A stretch of 64,000 bases of DNA from Durusdinium trenchii (lineage: Eukaryota > Sar > Dinophyceae > Suessiales > Symbiodiniaceae): NCBI GenBank assembly GCA_963970005.1, contig CAXAMN010014136.1, positions 73,932 to 137,931 on the forward strand, read 5' to 3'. Made by a program: the position numbers and the translations under genes. This document shows, one piece after another, positions 53,447 through 64,000 of this stretch. The first letter of the stretch is position 1; the number at the start of each line of letters is the position of its first letter. The notes under the pieces were generated by a model that was not told the DNA's origin, made no database searches, and saw only the letters and a list, made by a program, of their open reading frames with translations.

Positions 53447-53480
53447 ATGTATCAAGCCACGCGCTTGTTGGAAGTCTAAG

Positions 53481-54630
53481 GCCGCAAACGGTTTGCGCTA
53501 CTCCTCGCCAGGCTGTGGCTTGGCCAAAGCGCCCAGGCAGTCGGTGAGTCTACTTGGGTCAGATCAATGGGTAGAACTGGATGAACAGCAGGACTATGTA
53601 GAGGGATATTGTAGATAGTAACAGGGAAAAAACTACTAGCAATGGGGACCGCAACCAGCGATGTCCTCCAGTTTACTAGCGATGGCCTCCACCCTAATGG
53701 AGGGATATTAGATCGTAAGGACTAGGACAACAGCTGTCTGGACATCGCCGTACACCAAACTCAGGAAGGTGTCCTGGTTTGTATCTAGGACCTTCAGTCA
53801 GCGTTCTGCAAGCGATCTGGTCATTCATCACTGGTGCCGCCATCGCCCTCGGGAAAGATCGAGTTTTTTCTTTTTTTTTTGATTTTTATAAACCTTCTCT
53901 TAAGCTTTGGGCACACTGGTACCGATCATCCAGACCAACGGCACAGGGGGAAATCCGGTTCCAGTCTGCTTTGGATTTCCACACCCAGGTGAATTCAGGT
54001 GGTGGGGACATCCCCCTAGTGACCTAGTGGAGCGGTTTAGATGACACAGTGATCGAACTGGATGTCATTTGGTCCAAGTACTCTCCCACTTCAGATTCAC
54101 AGACCGATGTGGGACCGTCTGTGGGTGGGGCTTTTCGGTTCTTGGACTGGCGACTTGTAGCTCAGGTGGCTGGCACTTGGTACCAAATGTCTCCCAGACA
54201 GACGAGTTGGCCAACGCAGCCTGCGGCGGGCTTGCATTACAAAACATTGTAAGAGAGTTATTCTTTTCATCTCGTGTGTGTCGTTTGGCAGGCCTTTTCA
54301 GGAGATGCTTGGGCGCTCTGCCTGGGAAATCCCGGTCAAAAGGCTTTCAGATCTTCCCAAGGTGGTACAGCATGTGGCATTCTTTCCGGGAGACATGGCC
54401 CCGACGCCTGCTGAGGATCTTTGTAGCCCCCGCGATGTGCCCATAGACTGGAGTCATGCAGTTTCCCAGAGGTGGGCATAGTATGGACCTGCAGCACTGC
54501 GATCCTTTCAAGCTTCAGCGAGAAGACTACTGTGTTTCGGGTTTCTGCCAGGTTCTTGCTGGTTCTTTTGATGTGTTGGGTTGGGACATCAGCCGATCTT
54601 TCATTCAGCCACCCCAGGACCTGCAACAAA
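53481..54630 (+). CDS. putative host gene, three or four exon-like blocks, unknown function
   Basis: Block 1 (53481-53543) has a CTAAG acceptor and a consensus GTGAGT donor and reads RKRFALLLARLWLGQSAQAV. Block 2 starts at 53798 after CTTCAG and reads SVLQAIWSFITGAAIALGKD; its phase (1) matches block 1 exactly. Block 3 (about 54292-54450, after TTGGCAG) reads FQEMLGRSAWEIPVKRLSDL, then a Pro-rich segment, and is followed in another frame by MDLQHCDPFKLQREDYCVSG ... DLQQK and a stop near 54636. The join between the last two is not clean, so a frameshift, or an intron I cannot place, is involved. Block 2 could be a membrane helix. No family is recognised. Confidence 0.35.
53627..53692. repeat. 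CTACTAGCAATGG-type repeat, distant copy
   Basis: ACTACTAGCAATGGGGACC and TTTACTAGCGATGGCCTCC resemble the GCTACTA family but are more diverged. They lie in the intron between the first two blocks of the preceding entry. Confidence 0.4.
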
Positions 54631-54895
54631 AATAATCCAACCCAACAACTGATATCACCTGGCCCCAGGTATATACTCTACTCACCTCTCCATTTGATTT
54701 TTGTTCATCTTAGTTCATCTGCGGGGCCTAAGGCCCCAGTGGGTTAAGCTAGAGTCTACTCCACGCCTTTTGCAGCATTAGGGCAGTTGGATCATTCATC
54801 ATGGCCATCTTGGAAGTTTTCCGCCAAGGGGAATGGCCGAAAAACCTGCGTGGCAGTTCTCCAAGCATCTGATTGTTCTTTTTGTTTTTCACTCA

Positions 54896-55255
54896 GGTGA
54901 CTCCCCGGATCTGGCGCCCAGTGGTGACGCTCCCAGCACCTCGGCGCGACAGAAGGTCGCAGGTGGCGAGGGAAGTTGGAGGAGGTAGGAGGCCGCGCTG
55001 ATCTTGCGAACTCTTTCTCCTAGACTCAAAGAGCATGTCTTGCGCCGTGCGTGCGATGTCCTCAGTTTCAAGCGAGACCATGTTTGGAGTGTAGCATTGT
55101 ATGCAGTACGCCTCCACCCACGACTGTCGTCCCGCACGGCCGTGTTTTAGGCTCACCCATCACCGACAGCGAGCGCCGTCGGCTCAGCGCCAGCCCCGGT
55201 GACGCAGCCAGCATTGATGACACAGGCCAGATTGATCCATGGCAACATGAGACTG
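54896..55255 (+). CDS. possible exons, unknown protein
   Basis: Three GC3-rich plus-strand blocks: 54896-54961 after CACTCAG (DSPDLAPSGDAPSTSARQKV); from 54990 after GGTAG (EAALILRTLSPRLKEHVLRR); and about 55149-55255 after TTTTAG (SPITDSERRRLSASPGDAAS). If spliced as read, the intron between the last two would be only about 75 bases, short for this genome, so they may instead be parts of one exon with a frame change. Confidence 0.3.
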
Positions 55256-55399
55256 TGAGACAACCAACCAACGGGGAATGAAGGGGGAAGTGAGCGGCGC
55301 ACTTTCTGTTCTGCGACCTTCCGCTTTCAAGCGGGCGACGGGAAACAACAATGGTCACCACTCTGAAGCTAGAAGCTTGGATACTTTATATACTCGTCA

Positions 55400-55693
55400 T
55401 TGATCACTGCACGATGTTTACTTTTCATCAACCCTTCTACAAAAGAGTCGCTCCAGTTTTCTCGTCTACTTTTGACGACAGCAGGCAGACAGCTCCATGA
55501 GCAGCTCAAAGCAGATCTTTCCTCCCGCCAGGCGCCGATGTACACCGTTCCGGCAGTGGTGCCACCTGGCGTTTTTACGCGAACAGTCGCGAACATAAAC
55601 TCGAAAACGGCGGTGAGGGCCAGAGAGGTTTTCATGAAGGGGCGTGGCTCCGCCGGAAGGGGACTGGGGGCTCCAATGCCTCTCCTGCTCTGA
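55400..55693 (+). CDS. hypothetical 97-residue open frame
   Basis: Open throughout, with the best protein-like part reading QLHEQLKADLSSRQAPMYTV, then PPGVFTRTVANINSKTAVRA. Moderate GC3 bias. No domain; it could be one exon of the gene above. Confidence 0.28.
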   Translation: MITARCLLFINPSTKESLQFSRLLLTTAGRQLHEQLKADLSSRQAPMYTVPAVVPPGVFTRTVANINSKTAVRAREVFMKGRGSAGRGLGAPMPLLL

Positions 55694-55699
55694 AAAGTG

Positions 55700-57712
55700 C
55701 AAGAATGTATGCCTGGTTAGTCAGCTAGTCGTGCTGAGGACACAGCCAGCGTGGGGACATGCGCCGCATGCGCATGTGGTGCACCTTGGTGGCCTAATTT
55801 GGGTCCCCGGCAGTGTGGGAAAGAAGTAGAAAAGTATCCTTTCCTTTTCTCCGTCTTAAATCTTTTTATAGTGTAAGGCTCACACTTAGAATATTTTTAG
55901 TTCCAAAAATCATCAGACATAAATAGTGCCAGAGAGCGGGGTGACAGATGAGCAAAAACCTTGCACTTAGAATACGACATGCAGATAGAATATTGTTTTC
56001 TTCTTGATCCATTTGATGGAACAATGTCTTTCCAAGAAAAAGGGCAACATTCAGTTCAAACTTCAAACACGTGTTGCTGCAATGGAGGATCTTTTGTCAT
56101 CTTTTATTCTACTGTAACTGCTTCCAACTGCCTTTGTTCTAACCGCATACTACTCTAACCCTGCATATTGTTTTTTGAGGGTATTCTAACTGCAACTTAT
56201 TTATGTTTGAATATTCTAACTGTTGGTCTTATACTATAAGGGATCTTCATGTAATCTGAATGGGAGTCAAAGTCTTTAGCACCCCACGCTCACATGTCCA
56301 TCACTTTATGGAGGTTATCTATGTGTGTTTGCAGATCACACACGCATATAACATATATTTAGACACATACACACACAAGATAGATATATAGCTACTAGTT
56401 CAACCCCGCGGGCTTTCATCTTCATTAGACGTACTGTAATGTCCAGACAACCCCCGCTCGCCAGTGTGGAAGCGGAACATGGCCGAGCCATGATTTGACA
56501 TGCATCCTTTTTTTGGGGGGGATGATCCAAATGGCTCCCCTCCATGGAGAGGAACTGGTCAGGCGGGGTCAGTTGGATGAGCCCTCCTCTTGGAGTCAAA
56601 GGCATCCTCAACCGGTGACCTGGGTCCAACGATGAGGTGGGAGACGGGAGCTGAGACGGAGCTGTTAACGCTGTCGCTTCGTTGGTCGATGATGAATGTG
56701 AAGTGAAGGGCCTTGGGTGAGGTGGGGAGGTCATCATCCAAACCTCCCAAGGAAAGGGGTAAAGGATGGTGCAAGTCATGTTGGTGAAGGACCCTCTTCA
56801 TTCTGTTGGTTCTGACGGTTGTGTCGTGCTGTGTGATGGTGGGATGAGTCCGCCCCTAGTGTGGTCGGCAGAGTGGGAATGCAGGTCGGCTCGCTTGATC
56901 GGACTGGGCAGTGGGCACTTGACTAGCTTCGTGTGCAGAGATACTGTAGGTGAATCGTATGGAAGCGGTTTGCCTTAAGGGGCCGCGTTTGAGACATTGT
57001 CAGCGCTTTGAACGGAGGGCTCCATATCATGCACTGAACACGTGCGGTCATTGTGCAATTGCACCGGAAGCTGCCCATGGCTCAGATTGAAGAACCATTG
57101 TAGAAGCAGACCCGAGCTGGTCAAACAAGGAATTTCTTATTCTCTGTTTTGCATCCAAGGCATCTTCTTTTGACATAGGATACAGGCGGCAAGCCGCCAA
57201 ACAAAAGCACCCAAGGATAGCAAGCTAATTACAGTAATACCCCAGAACCGCATTCTGGGAATGCAGAACGGCATCTGTTGAACCGAGCAGTTTTAGAGTT
57301 TATCGCTTTTGAGCTGAGCTTTGGTGGTGCTTCGTGCTGGCGCTTGGCTGGCTCGCTGCAAAGTGTTCTCATGAGCGAGAAATGGCTTTCCGGGAGCCCA
57401 GGCTGGAGCGAGTTCGGAGAGCATCCGTCGATGGGGAACGAGCACGGAAGAAGTCGTGAGGTGTGATGAAGTGAAAAGGGTGGTGCGACCTCTGCACCGT
57501 CCGGGCCACGGAGGTGTTGGATCAGGTGGACCTAGATAGAAATTGAATCACCAGCAAAGCTGCAATTCTCTGTGCGGTAGAAACAGACAATTTTAGGGCT
57601 CTGATATAATGATGGATAAGGATGGATGGCTTCCAGATGAGGATGAGGATCAGTGTGCTATTCTTATGCGAGAAGAACTAAAACCGAATTGGCAGTGCCC
57701 GGGGTATCCGAG
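55700..57712. other. stretch without a supported gene
   Basis: AT-rich from 55850 to 56400 with CA/TA tracts near 56340. A T7G7 run is at 56508-56521. A short frame opening with ATGATGGATAAGG at 57609 overlaps the first carrier exon in the wrong frame. Confidence 0.4.
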
Positions 57713-59704
57713 GGAAGGATGGCCTGCGGGATTTGTTCAGTGGCATGGTCTCTGGCTTCATCTGCAAAGTTGTGGAGTACCCGGCTGACACCATCAAGGC
57801 CAGAAGATCAAGAAGACTCAAGGAACTGGGCGGGGCTCCTGGATTTCAAGGGGTTAGATGCAGAAGGGCCTTTGGCCAAGTGGAATTGGGGCTGTCCCCA
57901 GAATTTTTCCGTCGCTTCTCTTGGGTGAGGTCCCTTTGTATAAAGGTTTGTGGGTGGGGTTTTCCATTCCTCTCCTCAGTCCCACTGCCGTTGAGGGATT
58001 CCACCGACAGCCGGCAGGTTGCCTGGATTTTACAGCCCAGCAACCAGTGGAGTAGGCAGTGGATGGATTGAACACCCCCCTGTGGTTGGGTTTGGGCTGT
58101 GAAAGTTTGCTTCTTAGGCTTCATGTAGCTTCATGCGCAAAGAACACGTCGCGGAGCTCACCCGAAGGGCTCCAGTTGGTGATCTCGAAGGGACACCCAC
58201 TTTGGCTTTTTCGCCACATCAAGCCCACATCATATCCGCACGTGGCACACGTGTTTTTTGAAAAACATAAGCAGATGCAAGATTCTTGATGCTTTGTGAC
58301 ACGTTGTGGGACCCGCCTCTCTGATGCATTGCCCGCAACGATGAGATTTCACGTCCCTTCCGCTGGCCGCTCCTTTCGCGTCGGCTCCGATCCAGGTGCT
58401 GGAGCAGACTGGTGGGAGCCGCTTCTCTGGGCCCTTGGCCGCTGGCCTTGAGAGATGATCAGACCATCTGAGTGCTTTAGGAGGTGACTGGGGTTCGGTC
58501 AGAGTGTGCTTCTTTTTTTGTTGAAGTCATGTGAGGCTGCCCAACGGAAATCGGATCAAGCAGGGGTAAACATTCTCCTGTTTGCTATCGTGGAGCCTCG
58601 GTGGGGTTGAGTTCCTCACTGCTGGCAGGTCCTTTTTTCCCTCACTCGTTCGCAGAGTTTGGGGTGAAAGAATCCGGGGAAGTGTCACAGGTATTCCTTC
58701 TCCATCGGCGGTCGATATCAGATCCCCACCCAGAGACCAAAAAGGCCGATAGGCAACGATCCTGGGATGAAGTTGATCAAACTCCCTCCAACATTTTCTT
58801 CCATATCACGAAATCCAGTTGCACATCAAACATTGCATACCTGCATCTTCACATGATGCGCCCAATTCTCCCGTTCCTTTTCGTTTTTTGGGGGAGCTTT
58901 TTTTTCTGGGAATGTGCTCTTCTGTGCGGTTGAGGATTGCTTTTCCAAGACCTTGGCCGAGTCCGGTTTCTTCTCACTCTACCGTGGCCTCTCTGCTCCC
59001 TTGCTGGGCTCCATGGCGGAGTGCGCCAGCCTCTTCGTCTCCTACGGCTATGTGAAGAAGTTCCTGGGCGTCGACGAGGAGGCACCGAGTTTTTCTTCTT
59101 CTCGAGAACGCTCGCTTGGCCCAAACGCCGGCCCAAGGACCACGGACTTGGGCAGCTGGACATTGGGGACATTGATTGCGTCCTTGGGATTCTGAGTCCA
59201 CAAAGTTCGAAAGTTTCTCGATCGTCGATCTGTTGCATGCAACGTGTGGTGACGTGTCGTGTCCTTTTTCGAGCTTCCTCCCACCGGGTTTAGACTGCGA
59301 GTCATTACCCAAAACTGGGACGTCTTACTATCGGGCCAGGCGGCGCCAGGCTGCTTTGATTCATCAACGCGAAAGCCTCAAGTGTCCCCCGAAGTGGGTC
59401 ATTCGTCAATTTCTATCCCCCCATTCACGAGCATGCTGCCCATCGGCAACAATCCTTTCCGGTCTCAAGCAGTGTGTGGCGGGGGCTCTCAGTGCCTCTC
59501 TCGGACGGCGCTGTCCATCGCTGTCTGACCTTCTCCGCCCGGACCAGGCGGCCACGTTGAGTGCTCCAGTGCCCTTCTGGAAGCTGGTGCTCGCTGGGGG
59601 TGGCAGTGGCTTCGCCTCCACCTGCGTGTTGACACCTGTGGAGCTCATCAAGTGCAGACTGCAGGCACAGCTGAACCAGCCGACGACCAGCCAGAGCTAC
59701 CGAG
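57713..59704 (+). CDS. mitochondrial carrier family (SLC25) protein, four exons, incomplete
   Basis: Exons are 57713-57798, 58396-58437, 58935-59078 and 59548-59704. The first reads DGLRDLFSGMVSGF then KVVEYPADTIK, the repeat-1 PX[D/E]XX[K/R] signature. The second adds VLEQTGGSRFSGPL and the third DCFSKTLAESGFFSLYRGLS and GSMAECASLFVSYGYVKKFL, completing repeat 1. The fourth has WKLVLAGGGSGFASTCVLTP then VELIKCRLQAQ, the repeat-2 signature. All three junctions are phase 0. Donors are GC (57799), GC (58438) and apparently GA (59079). The family exchanges metabolites across the inner mitochondrial membrane; PVELIKCRLQ resembles ornithine and acylcarnitine carriers, but substrate is not assigned. 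Exon 4 ends at a GC donor in phase 1. The end of repeat 2 and all of repeat 3 are not found before the retroelement at 60.7 kb, so the gene is truncated here or continues beyond it. Confidence 0.82.
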
Positions 59705-59760
59705 GCCAAAGTCACTGTGTGGTGTGGGGAGTTCGGGGAGGAGATGCAATGCCCACGTAG

Positions 59761-60690
59761 AATTTTCCGGATTTGCTTAGCTTTATTCAGGGTATAATTA
59801 CTAATCATATGTCGACATTAGGGCAGAGACCACAAGCACAGGCAGGTTTTTGATTGTTTGTTGGGGACCACTCTTGGATGTGCTGCAGTTAGGGCCTTAG
59901 GGCCTTAGGGAACGTGGGAAAGTCCATCGAAAGGCAAGTGCCGCTGCCTGTTTGAGTGAGATGAACGAATCACCATGGGCCTTTTTGCGAAAGGGCTAGT
60001 GTTTCCTATGTGGACTTCATATCATGTTATGGTGATGAGGGTGATACAGGTAGAGGAAGATTGGCTGCTGGGTGATTTGGTTATCCACATTTGCCATCCA
60101 GTGGCTGAACCACCTGCGTGATTCGATGCTTGCAAAGCTGGAGTTGTCTCAATCAACAGAACCAAACACACTGGAAAGAGTTGCCTTCTATGCGGCAGAC
60201 CACAGGTTTTGAGCACCTCGCGTGCGCGATAGCCTTCGACAATGTTTGTCCAACGTTCACTTGGTTGCTGTTGACATTCCTACTGCTGCGTGCCATAGTT
60301 GGTCATAATTGTGAAGATGATGTGGCACTCATGCGTTAGTTGAAAAAATCTAGTTTACGGGTACCGCCACACCGGGGCGTCGTGGACTGTTTCTTTTTTG
60401 GGTGCTCGAAGCTCGGGATTGAAGTGCGACTAGATGAAGCTGTCGGCTTCGTTAGCGGCCCACGTTTTGGGTTATACTAGGGTGAAAGGACAGGAGTTGT
60501 GAAAAGTATCTCCAGTTTTTTGTGGCTAAGTCATGAGGTTTGGCCGGGGGGTCCGCAACTCCTATGTCATGGAGCTAAAACCTCAAAATCAGAGATGTCA
60601 GAGCATACATCAACGATCTGTCAAATCGTCGATTTTACATGAAAAAAGTATAACATACATCAATAAACAATGACCTTCTATCCCTTGACG
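59761..60690. other. stretch without a supported gene
   Basis: I searched for the missing carrier exons and found none. Composition is ordinary, with no microsatellite or RNA. Confidence 0.45.
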
Positions 60691-60734
60691 GTTGGAAGCA
60701 TCAGAGCTGGCTCGCAGCCTTTTCGGGTCAAGGA

Positions 60735-61007
60735 ATGGTATCTTGGGCCCTGGTGGACGCAGTCCGGGAGCTGCGTTTCTGGTCCACCTCGTCGTCCAGC
60801 AGTTGCCCCTGGGGAGTGGTCATTTTGTGCGGAGTGATCCTAAGCTGCTTTTGTTGCGGAATTGGTTTCATCCTGGGATCCATCGTGTTCTCATCTCCGA
60901 TTCGCAAATTCCTGTGCCAAGTGCTGCAACTCCTTTGTGCATCCTGGGCTGGGCAGAATTTTGGCTTGGATCACCGGGGCCGCATTGCTGAGTATCGTCG
61001 AAACTAG
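60735..61007 (+). CDS. small hydrophobic ORF at the retroelement 5' end
   Basis: Ninety residues with a strongly hydrophobic Cys-rich core (VVILCGVILSCFCCGIGFIL) and a following GSIVFSSP, ending in a basic tail and TAG. It is immediately followed by an ATG at 61011 in another frame. The role is unknown; a membrane-anchored peptide encoded ahead of gag is suggested by position. Confidence 0.45.
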   Translation: MVSWALVDAVRELRFWSTSSSSSCPWGVVILCGVILSCFCCGIGFILGSIVFSSPIRKFLCQVLQLLCASWAGQNFGLDHRGRIAEYRRN

Positions 61008-61010
61008 TGC

Positions 61011-62623
61011 ATGTCATCCGAAGCAGTCGAATCAATCACTGTTAGGCTGGCAGGACTGGAACTGACGATCACAGCACGACCGATCTCATCTGGACCTTCA
61101 GCAGTTCAAGATCATTCCCAGCGTGGCATCCATCGGGTCTCAGTCTGCCACGCCTTCCCCAGCCAGGCTGAGGCAGAGGCATACGTGGCAGGCGCTGGGG
61201 AACCATGGCCTCAGCGCAGGGAAGAGTGAGGACGCCCTTGACGGGCGATGGGATCCGAAAGCTTCGGGCCGATGCGTCAGAAGCCTCAGTGGTCCCAGCA
61301 GTGCATGTTCCAATTCAAGGCGCCGAGCCACCGGATCGCTAGGGTTTATGACCGAGGCGGGCTCAGCAGGCAAACCGTCTGCAGAGTCAGTGGCCGCTTT
61401 GGCCCGCCAGTGGATCGACGACATGGATCCCCAGACTGCTCAGGAGTATCTCAGTGCCGAAGAGGGGCAGCCCATAGATCCAAACGATCCAGACATCATT
61501 GCTCAGCTTCAAGCTCGCATCATAGAACTGGAGTCGGAAGTGGAGCGCAGCCAAACCACAGTACCACTGCTTCCCAGTCGCAGTGTAGGGACTCCGAAGC
61601 ATGGTCCAAAGGCTGCGGGGTTGTTCCAGGGCGGGCCGACGAACCTGTCAGCTGCGGATTGGGCCAAACTCAAGACTCTTGCAGGGTCCCCACCTCCCAG
61701 AGTTGCATCAGCAGAGCATCGACGACCGCCTCCCTCCCCCAGCCGTCCAAAGCCAGGAGTCTCTGTACGTGGACTTGGAGCGCGAGGCAGTGGAGGAGGA
61801 CTTGGGACATCAGGTCGACCCTCTACAACTGTTAGCTCAGGACCCCAGTGCCGATCCGATCCAATCAATGCTTCTGGCCTCCTTGCAGCAGAATCAGATT
61901 TTGTTGCAAAAGTTGGTTGGCAGCCGGACGAACGACCCTGTTCTGAAGGCTCTGGGCGGAGGAGGATCGGACAGCGCCTCCGCCGGGTCATCAAGCGGCG
62001 TGCGCGGTTGTTTGGCCAGGGATGTTTTCATCCGAGCAGTTCAGGACCTGCCGACGGTGGCAGCAGTGGTTCGTGCTGCAGCCATCAAAGAGCTCGGCCT
62101 GAGCCCTGGCACCGAGGACTCCAACCTGTTGAGGAAGTACATGGAGCGAAGGGCCCCCTTGGCCGACCACAAAATGCTCACCCACTTCGCCACTCTAGTG
62201 GCGGAGGGGTGGTCGGTCGCTCATCAGAGCAACAACGTGGAACTGTTGGGCACCATGGCCCGCATGATGATATACATAGAGCAAACAGCCTTGGACTCAG
62301 GTCGCGCACAGCTCTCCTGGCTGCTGACCGGTTTGCAGGATCCGCCTCATCACATCCTCGTGAATCACCGGCGGCGACCAGGAATGGAGCCATTCAGCAG
62401 GCTGTGTGCCCCGAGTTGGATCAGCGCCAATTTGGCGTATGTGAAGGATTTGGATTACATCGAAGCTCGAATGCAAAACATGGGAAAACCATCAAAGGCA
62501 GCCATCCAAGCAGACGAGGAGACTCTGCCTCGTGCCAAGCCAAAGTCCCGACCCAAAGGCAAGGGGAAGGGCAAGTCAAGTCAGACTGGGCAGACCCAGG
62601 ATGCCAACGACGCAGCCGAGTGA
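61011..62623 (+). pseudogene. retroelement gag-like protein (frame-broken)
   Basis: Three frames in turn give protein-like sequence. 61011-61229 reads MSSEAVESITVRLAGLELTI. About 61340-61710 includes ARQWIDDMDPQTAQEYLSAE and a coiled-coil-like QLQARIIELESEVERSQ. 61710-62623 reads a long structured region (FIRAVQDLPTVAAVVRAAAI, KYMERRAPLADHKMLTHFAT, ALDSGRAQLSWLLTGLQDPP). It ends in a basic tail (KPKSRPKGKGKGKSSQTGQT) and TGA, as expected for a nucleic-acid-binding capsid protein. No zinc knuckle is present. The family assignment is by context only. Confidence 0.55.
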
Positions 62624-62639
62624 CCTCTCAGACCTGCAG

Positions 62640-63348
62640 TCATGGCTCCACGCACAGTAGTCCCAGATCTAGTTCTTCGTCAGAGCTCCGTAGTTGTGCC
62701 TCATATCAACATGGCAGTTTTGATTTTGATGTCGAGCTTCCAGACTTAGCCTCTGAACCCTCTAGAGTTTTTAATTGCATTAACTTAGTTTTGCACATGT
62801 GTAGGGGTCTAAGATCCGCGCCCTGCGGTCTTGGAAATTTCATTCGTGAAAGCCTTGCACCAAATAGAGCCTGTAATGTTGAAGGGGGTGATCACCGCCC
62901 TCTCTGGCCTGTCCCCCCGGTTAGGTGGCGATGGACAGCGCCACGAAGCCTGAACCCCAAGCGGAGGCGCCGTCACCGTCTTCTGAGAGCATGCCATGAG
63001 CTTTTGAATATTGTCTTATGTTGCTTGAATTGGGAGATGCTTGGGTTTCCAACTCATACGTTGAGTCACGCCCAATTAGGGGCGCCAATCTCCAGCGCAC
63101 AGCATAGCATCATTGAAAGAATCACTGATTCCTTGATGCACTATCTTCGCATGGAAGATTTCACTGGTGATTTTCTCTCCCGGGCAAAGGAAAAGTTTTC
63201 AGGCATAATTCAGAACATCCAGGAACTGCCTTGGTGTAAATCAAGGTTAGAGGACCTAACTCAATTGGCTGAGCATGTGCATTCCGGCCTTGATCCATAT
63301 GGTAACAATCTGCCATCGAATCAGGGTAGGACTGATCAGAATGATTAA
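62640..63348 (+). pseudogene. retroelement polyprotein linker before reverse transcriptase
   Basis: In the frame also used by the reverse transcriptase, the segment reads an acidic start (FDFDVELPDLASEPSRVFNC), then a basic patch (PKRRRRHRLLRACHELLNIV) followed by CCLNWEMLGFPTH, then a helical region to DPYGNNLP. It ends at TAA (63346-63348) in frame with the downstream domain, so that stop most likely broke a longer protein. Confidence 0.5.
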
Positions 63349-64000
63349 GCCCAGAATCATCAGTGTGATTTCGACTTTTGCCACAGCAGTGCACGCAATC
63401 CCAATCCCACAAGTGCATTGCCTGTCGTGTCGGACCGTGTGAAGTGGAAATGCCCGCCAAGCTTTGCCGCGTCCGAGTTTTTGGATGATCCCCTGTTGAA
63501 AGCTGCATATGAGAACCCCGAAGTCATGCGGAACCCCCCTGACCTTTGGGAGCGGAAACGTGTTGCCAAAGTTCACTGTTCCAGGCGTGAGTTTCTCAAA
63601 CTTGCAAAACGATGGGATGATCTTCATGCATGCTGTCTCATTGATGCCAACCTGAAAGACATGGACGAAGCTGTCGGTTTGTTTTGTGTCCCAAAGGATT
63701 CCGAAAATGATCGACTCAGTGTAAACCCCCAAGTTATGAATGGCAGAATGTTTTCGTTAGCGTCAGCCACCAAAGAGCTTGCCCCGGGTTGCCTTCTTAG
63801 CATGTTGCATTTGAAGCCTGATGAAATGTTTAGGTTCAACGCAGATGATCTCTCAGACTATTACTATACCTTTAGGGTTAGCCACGACCGTGCAATTCGC
63901 AATGCATTTCGGGTTGTGGTTCGTTCTGATGAGGTTCGGGGTTTCAATTGTTTCAATCCATCTCTTGAAGGTAAACCGATTCTAATTTGCTTGAAAACCC
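63349..64000 (+). pseudogene. reverse transcriptase N-terminal part, truncated by window end
   Basis: Open to the end of the window in the same frame as the linker. It has a basic helical start (WERKRVAKVHCSRREFLKLA), then VGLFCVPKDSENDRLSVNPQ, resembling the fingers motif that precedes an R-x-[IV]-x-D/N segment, then LAPGCLLSMLHLKPDEMFRF and ADDLSDYYYTFRVSHDRAIR, which resembles the palm motif A region (an Asp followed by Tyr/Phe). The catalytic YxDD motif would lie beyond 64000. The assignment is moderate, based on motif order and the preceding gag-like region. Confidence 0.55.

Larger units (their letters stand above)
60735..64000 (+). mobile_element. retroelement of dinoflagellate type, 5' part, cut by window end
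   Basis: A series of frames on one strand encodes a small hydrophobic protein, a gag-like protein with a basic Lys/Gly tail, a linker and the beginning of a reverse transcriptase. The order is that of a retroelement. Frame changes near 61230 and 61710 and an in-frame stop at 63346-63348 show this copy is degenerate, unless some are genuine ORF borders. The 5' end is not defined: no LTR or duplication partner is visible in the window, and the 3' part lies outside. The class cannot be fixed without the rest. Confidence 0.7.

Noticed and set aside
57609-57800. Frame starting ATGATGGATAAGG over the first carrier exon
   Set aside because: Stops within the exon and lacks the carrier signature that the neighbouring frame has.
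1-64000. tRNA, rRNA, CRISPR arrays, bacterial promoters or ribosome-binding sites
   Set aside because: None seen by eye; the repeats present are satellites and microsatellites, not spacer arrays. A covariance-model scan would be needed to exclude degenerate tRNAs.

Overview
The window is nuclear DNA from a dinoflagellate, most likely a Symbiodiniaceae-type genome. The evidence is direct. Short GC3-rich exons are joined by long introns with GT, GC and probably GA donors. Two sites resemble relics of the dinoflagellate spliced leader (24291-24305 and 51614-51635). Dinoflagellate-style retroelements take up over a third of the sequence, and CA/TA/GATA microsatellites are frequent. A 10-N scaffold gap lies at 23602-23611. 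I saw no bacterial operons, rRNA, convincing tRNA or CRISPR array.

Layout. 1-595 is a 190-bp tandem repeat. 1574-9009 is a full-length but frame-broken Ty1/copia retrotransposon with 214/215-bp LTRs and a GTAAT target duplication; between protease and integrase it has an extra domain with cytosine-C5 methyltransferase-like motifs. 9357-11975 holds five phase-matched exons of a family 25 glycosyltransferase, whose EDD motif is split across a GC-AG intron. 12-19 kb is mostly non-coding with a few isolated exon-like blocks. 19606-20439 is a two-exon single-pass membrane protein. 20.4-26.3 kb is mostly repeats and non-coding DNA. 26.3-37.9 kb carries many plus-strand exon-like blocks, most of them beginning in phase 0, without a family I recognise. 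38235-49099 is a 10.9-kb minus-strand LINE, precisely bounded by a 16-bp target duplication. Its uninterrupted 1791-residue ORF1 carries a near-complete cytosine-C5 DNA methyltransferase motif set; its ORF2 has endonuclease, reverse transcriptase and RNase H but is frameshifted twice. 49.2-55.7 kb has further exon-like blocks on both strands. 57713-59704 holds four phase-matched exons of a mitochondrial carrier (SLC25) lacking its third repeat. 60.7 kb to the window end is the 5' part of another retroelement, cut off inside its reverse transcriptase.

How it fits together. The host genes visible (glycosyltransferase, membrane protein, mitochondrial carrier, an unassigned multi-exon gene) are plus-strand genes with large introns, and the retroelements sit between or inside them. 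The standout observation is that two unrelated retroelement classes in 64 kb, an LTR/copia element and a LINE, each carry a cytosine-methyltransferase-type domain. This fits, as I recall it, published work reporting that dinoflagellate retrotransposons have captured DNA methyltransferases. Exon boundaries come from splice dinucleotides, reading phase and family motifs seen by eye; no alignment or transcript was available.
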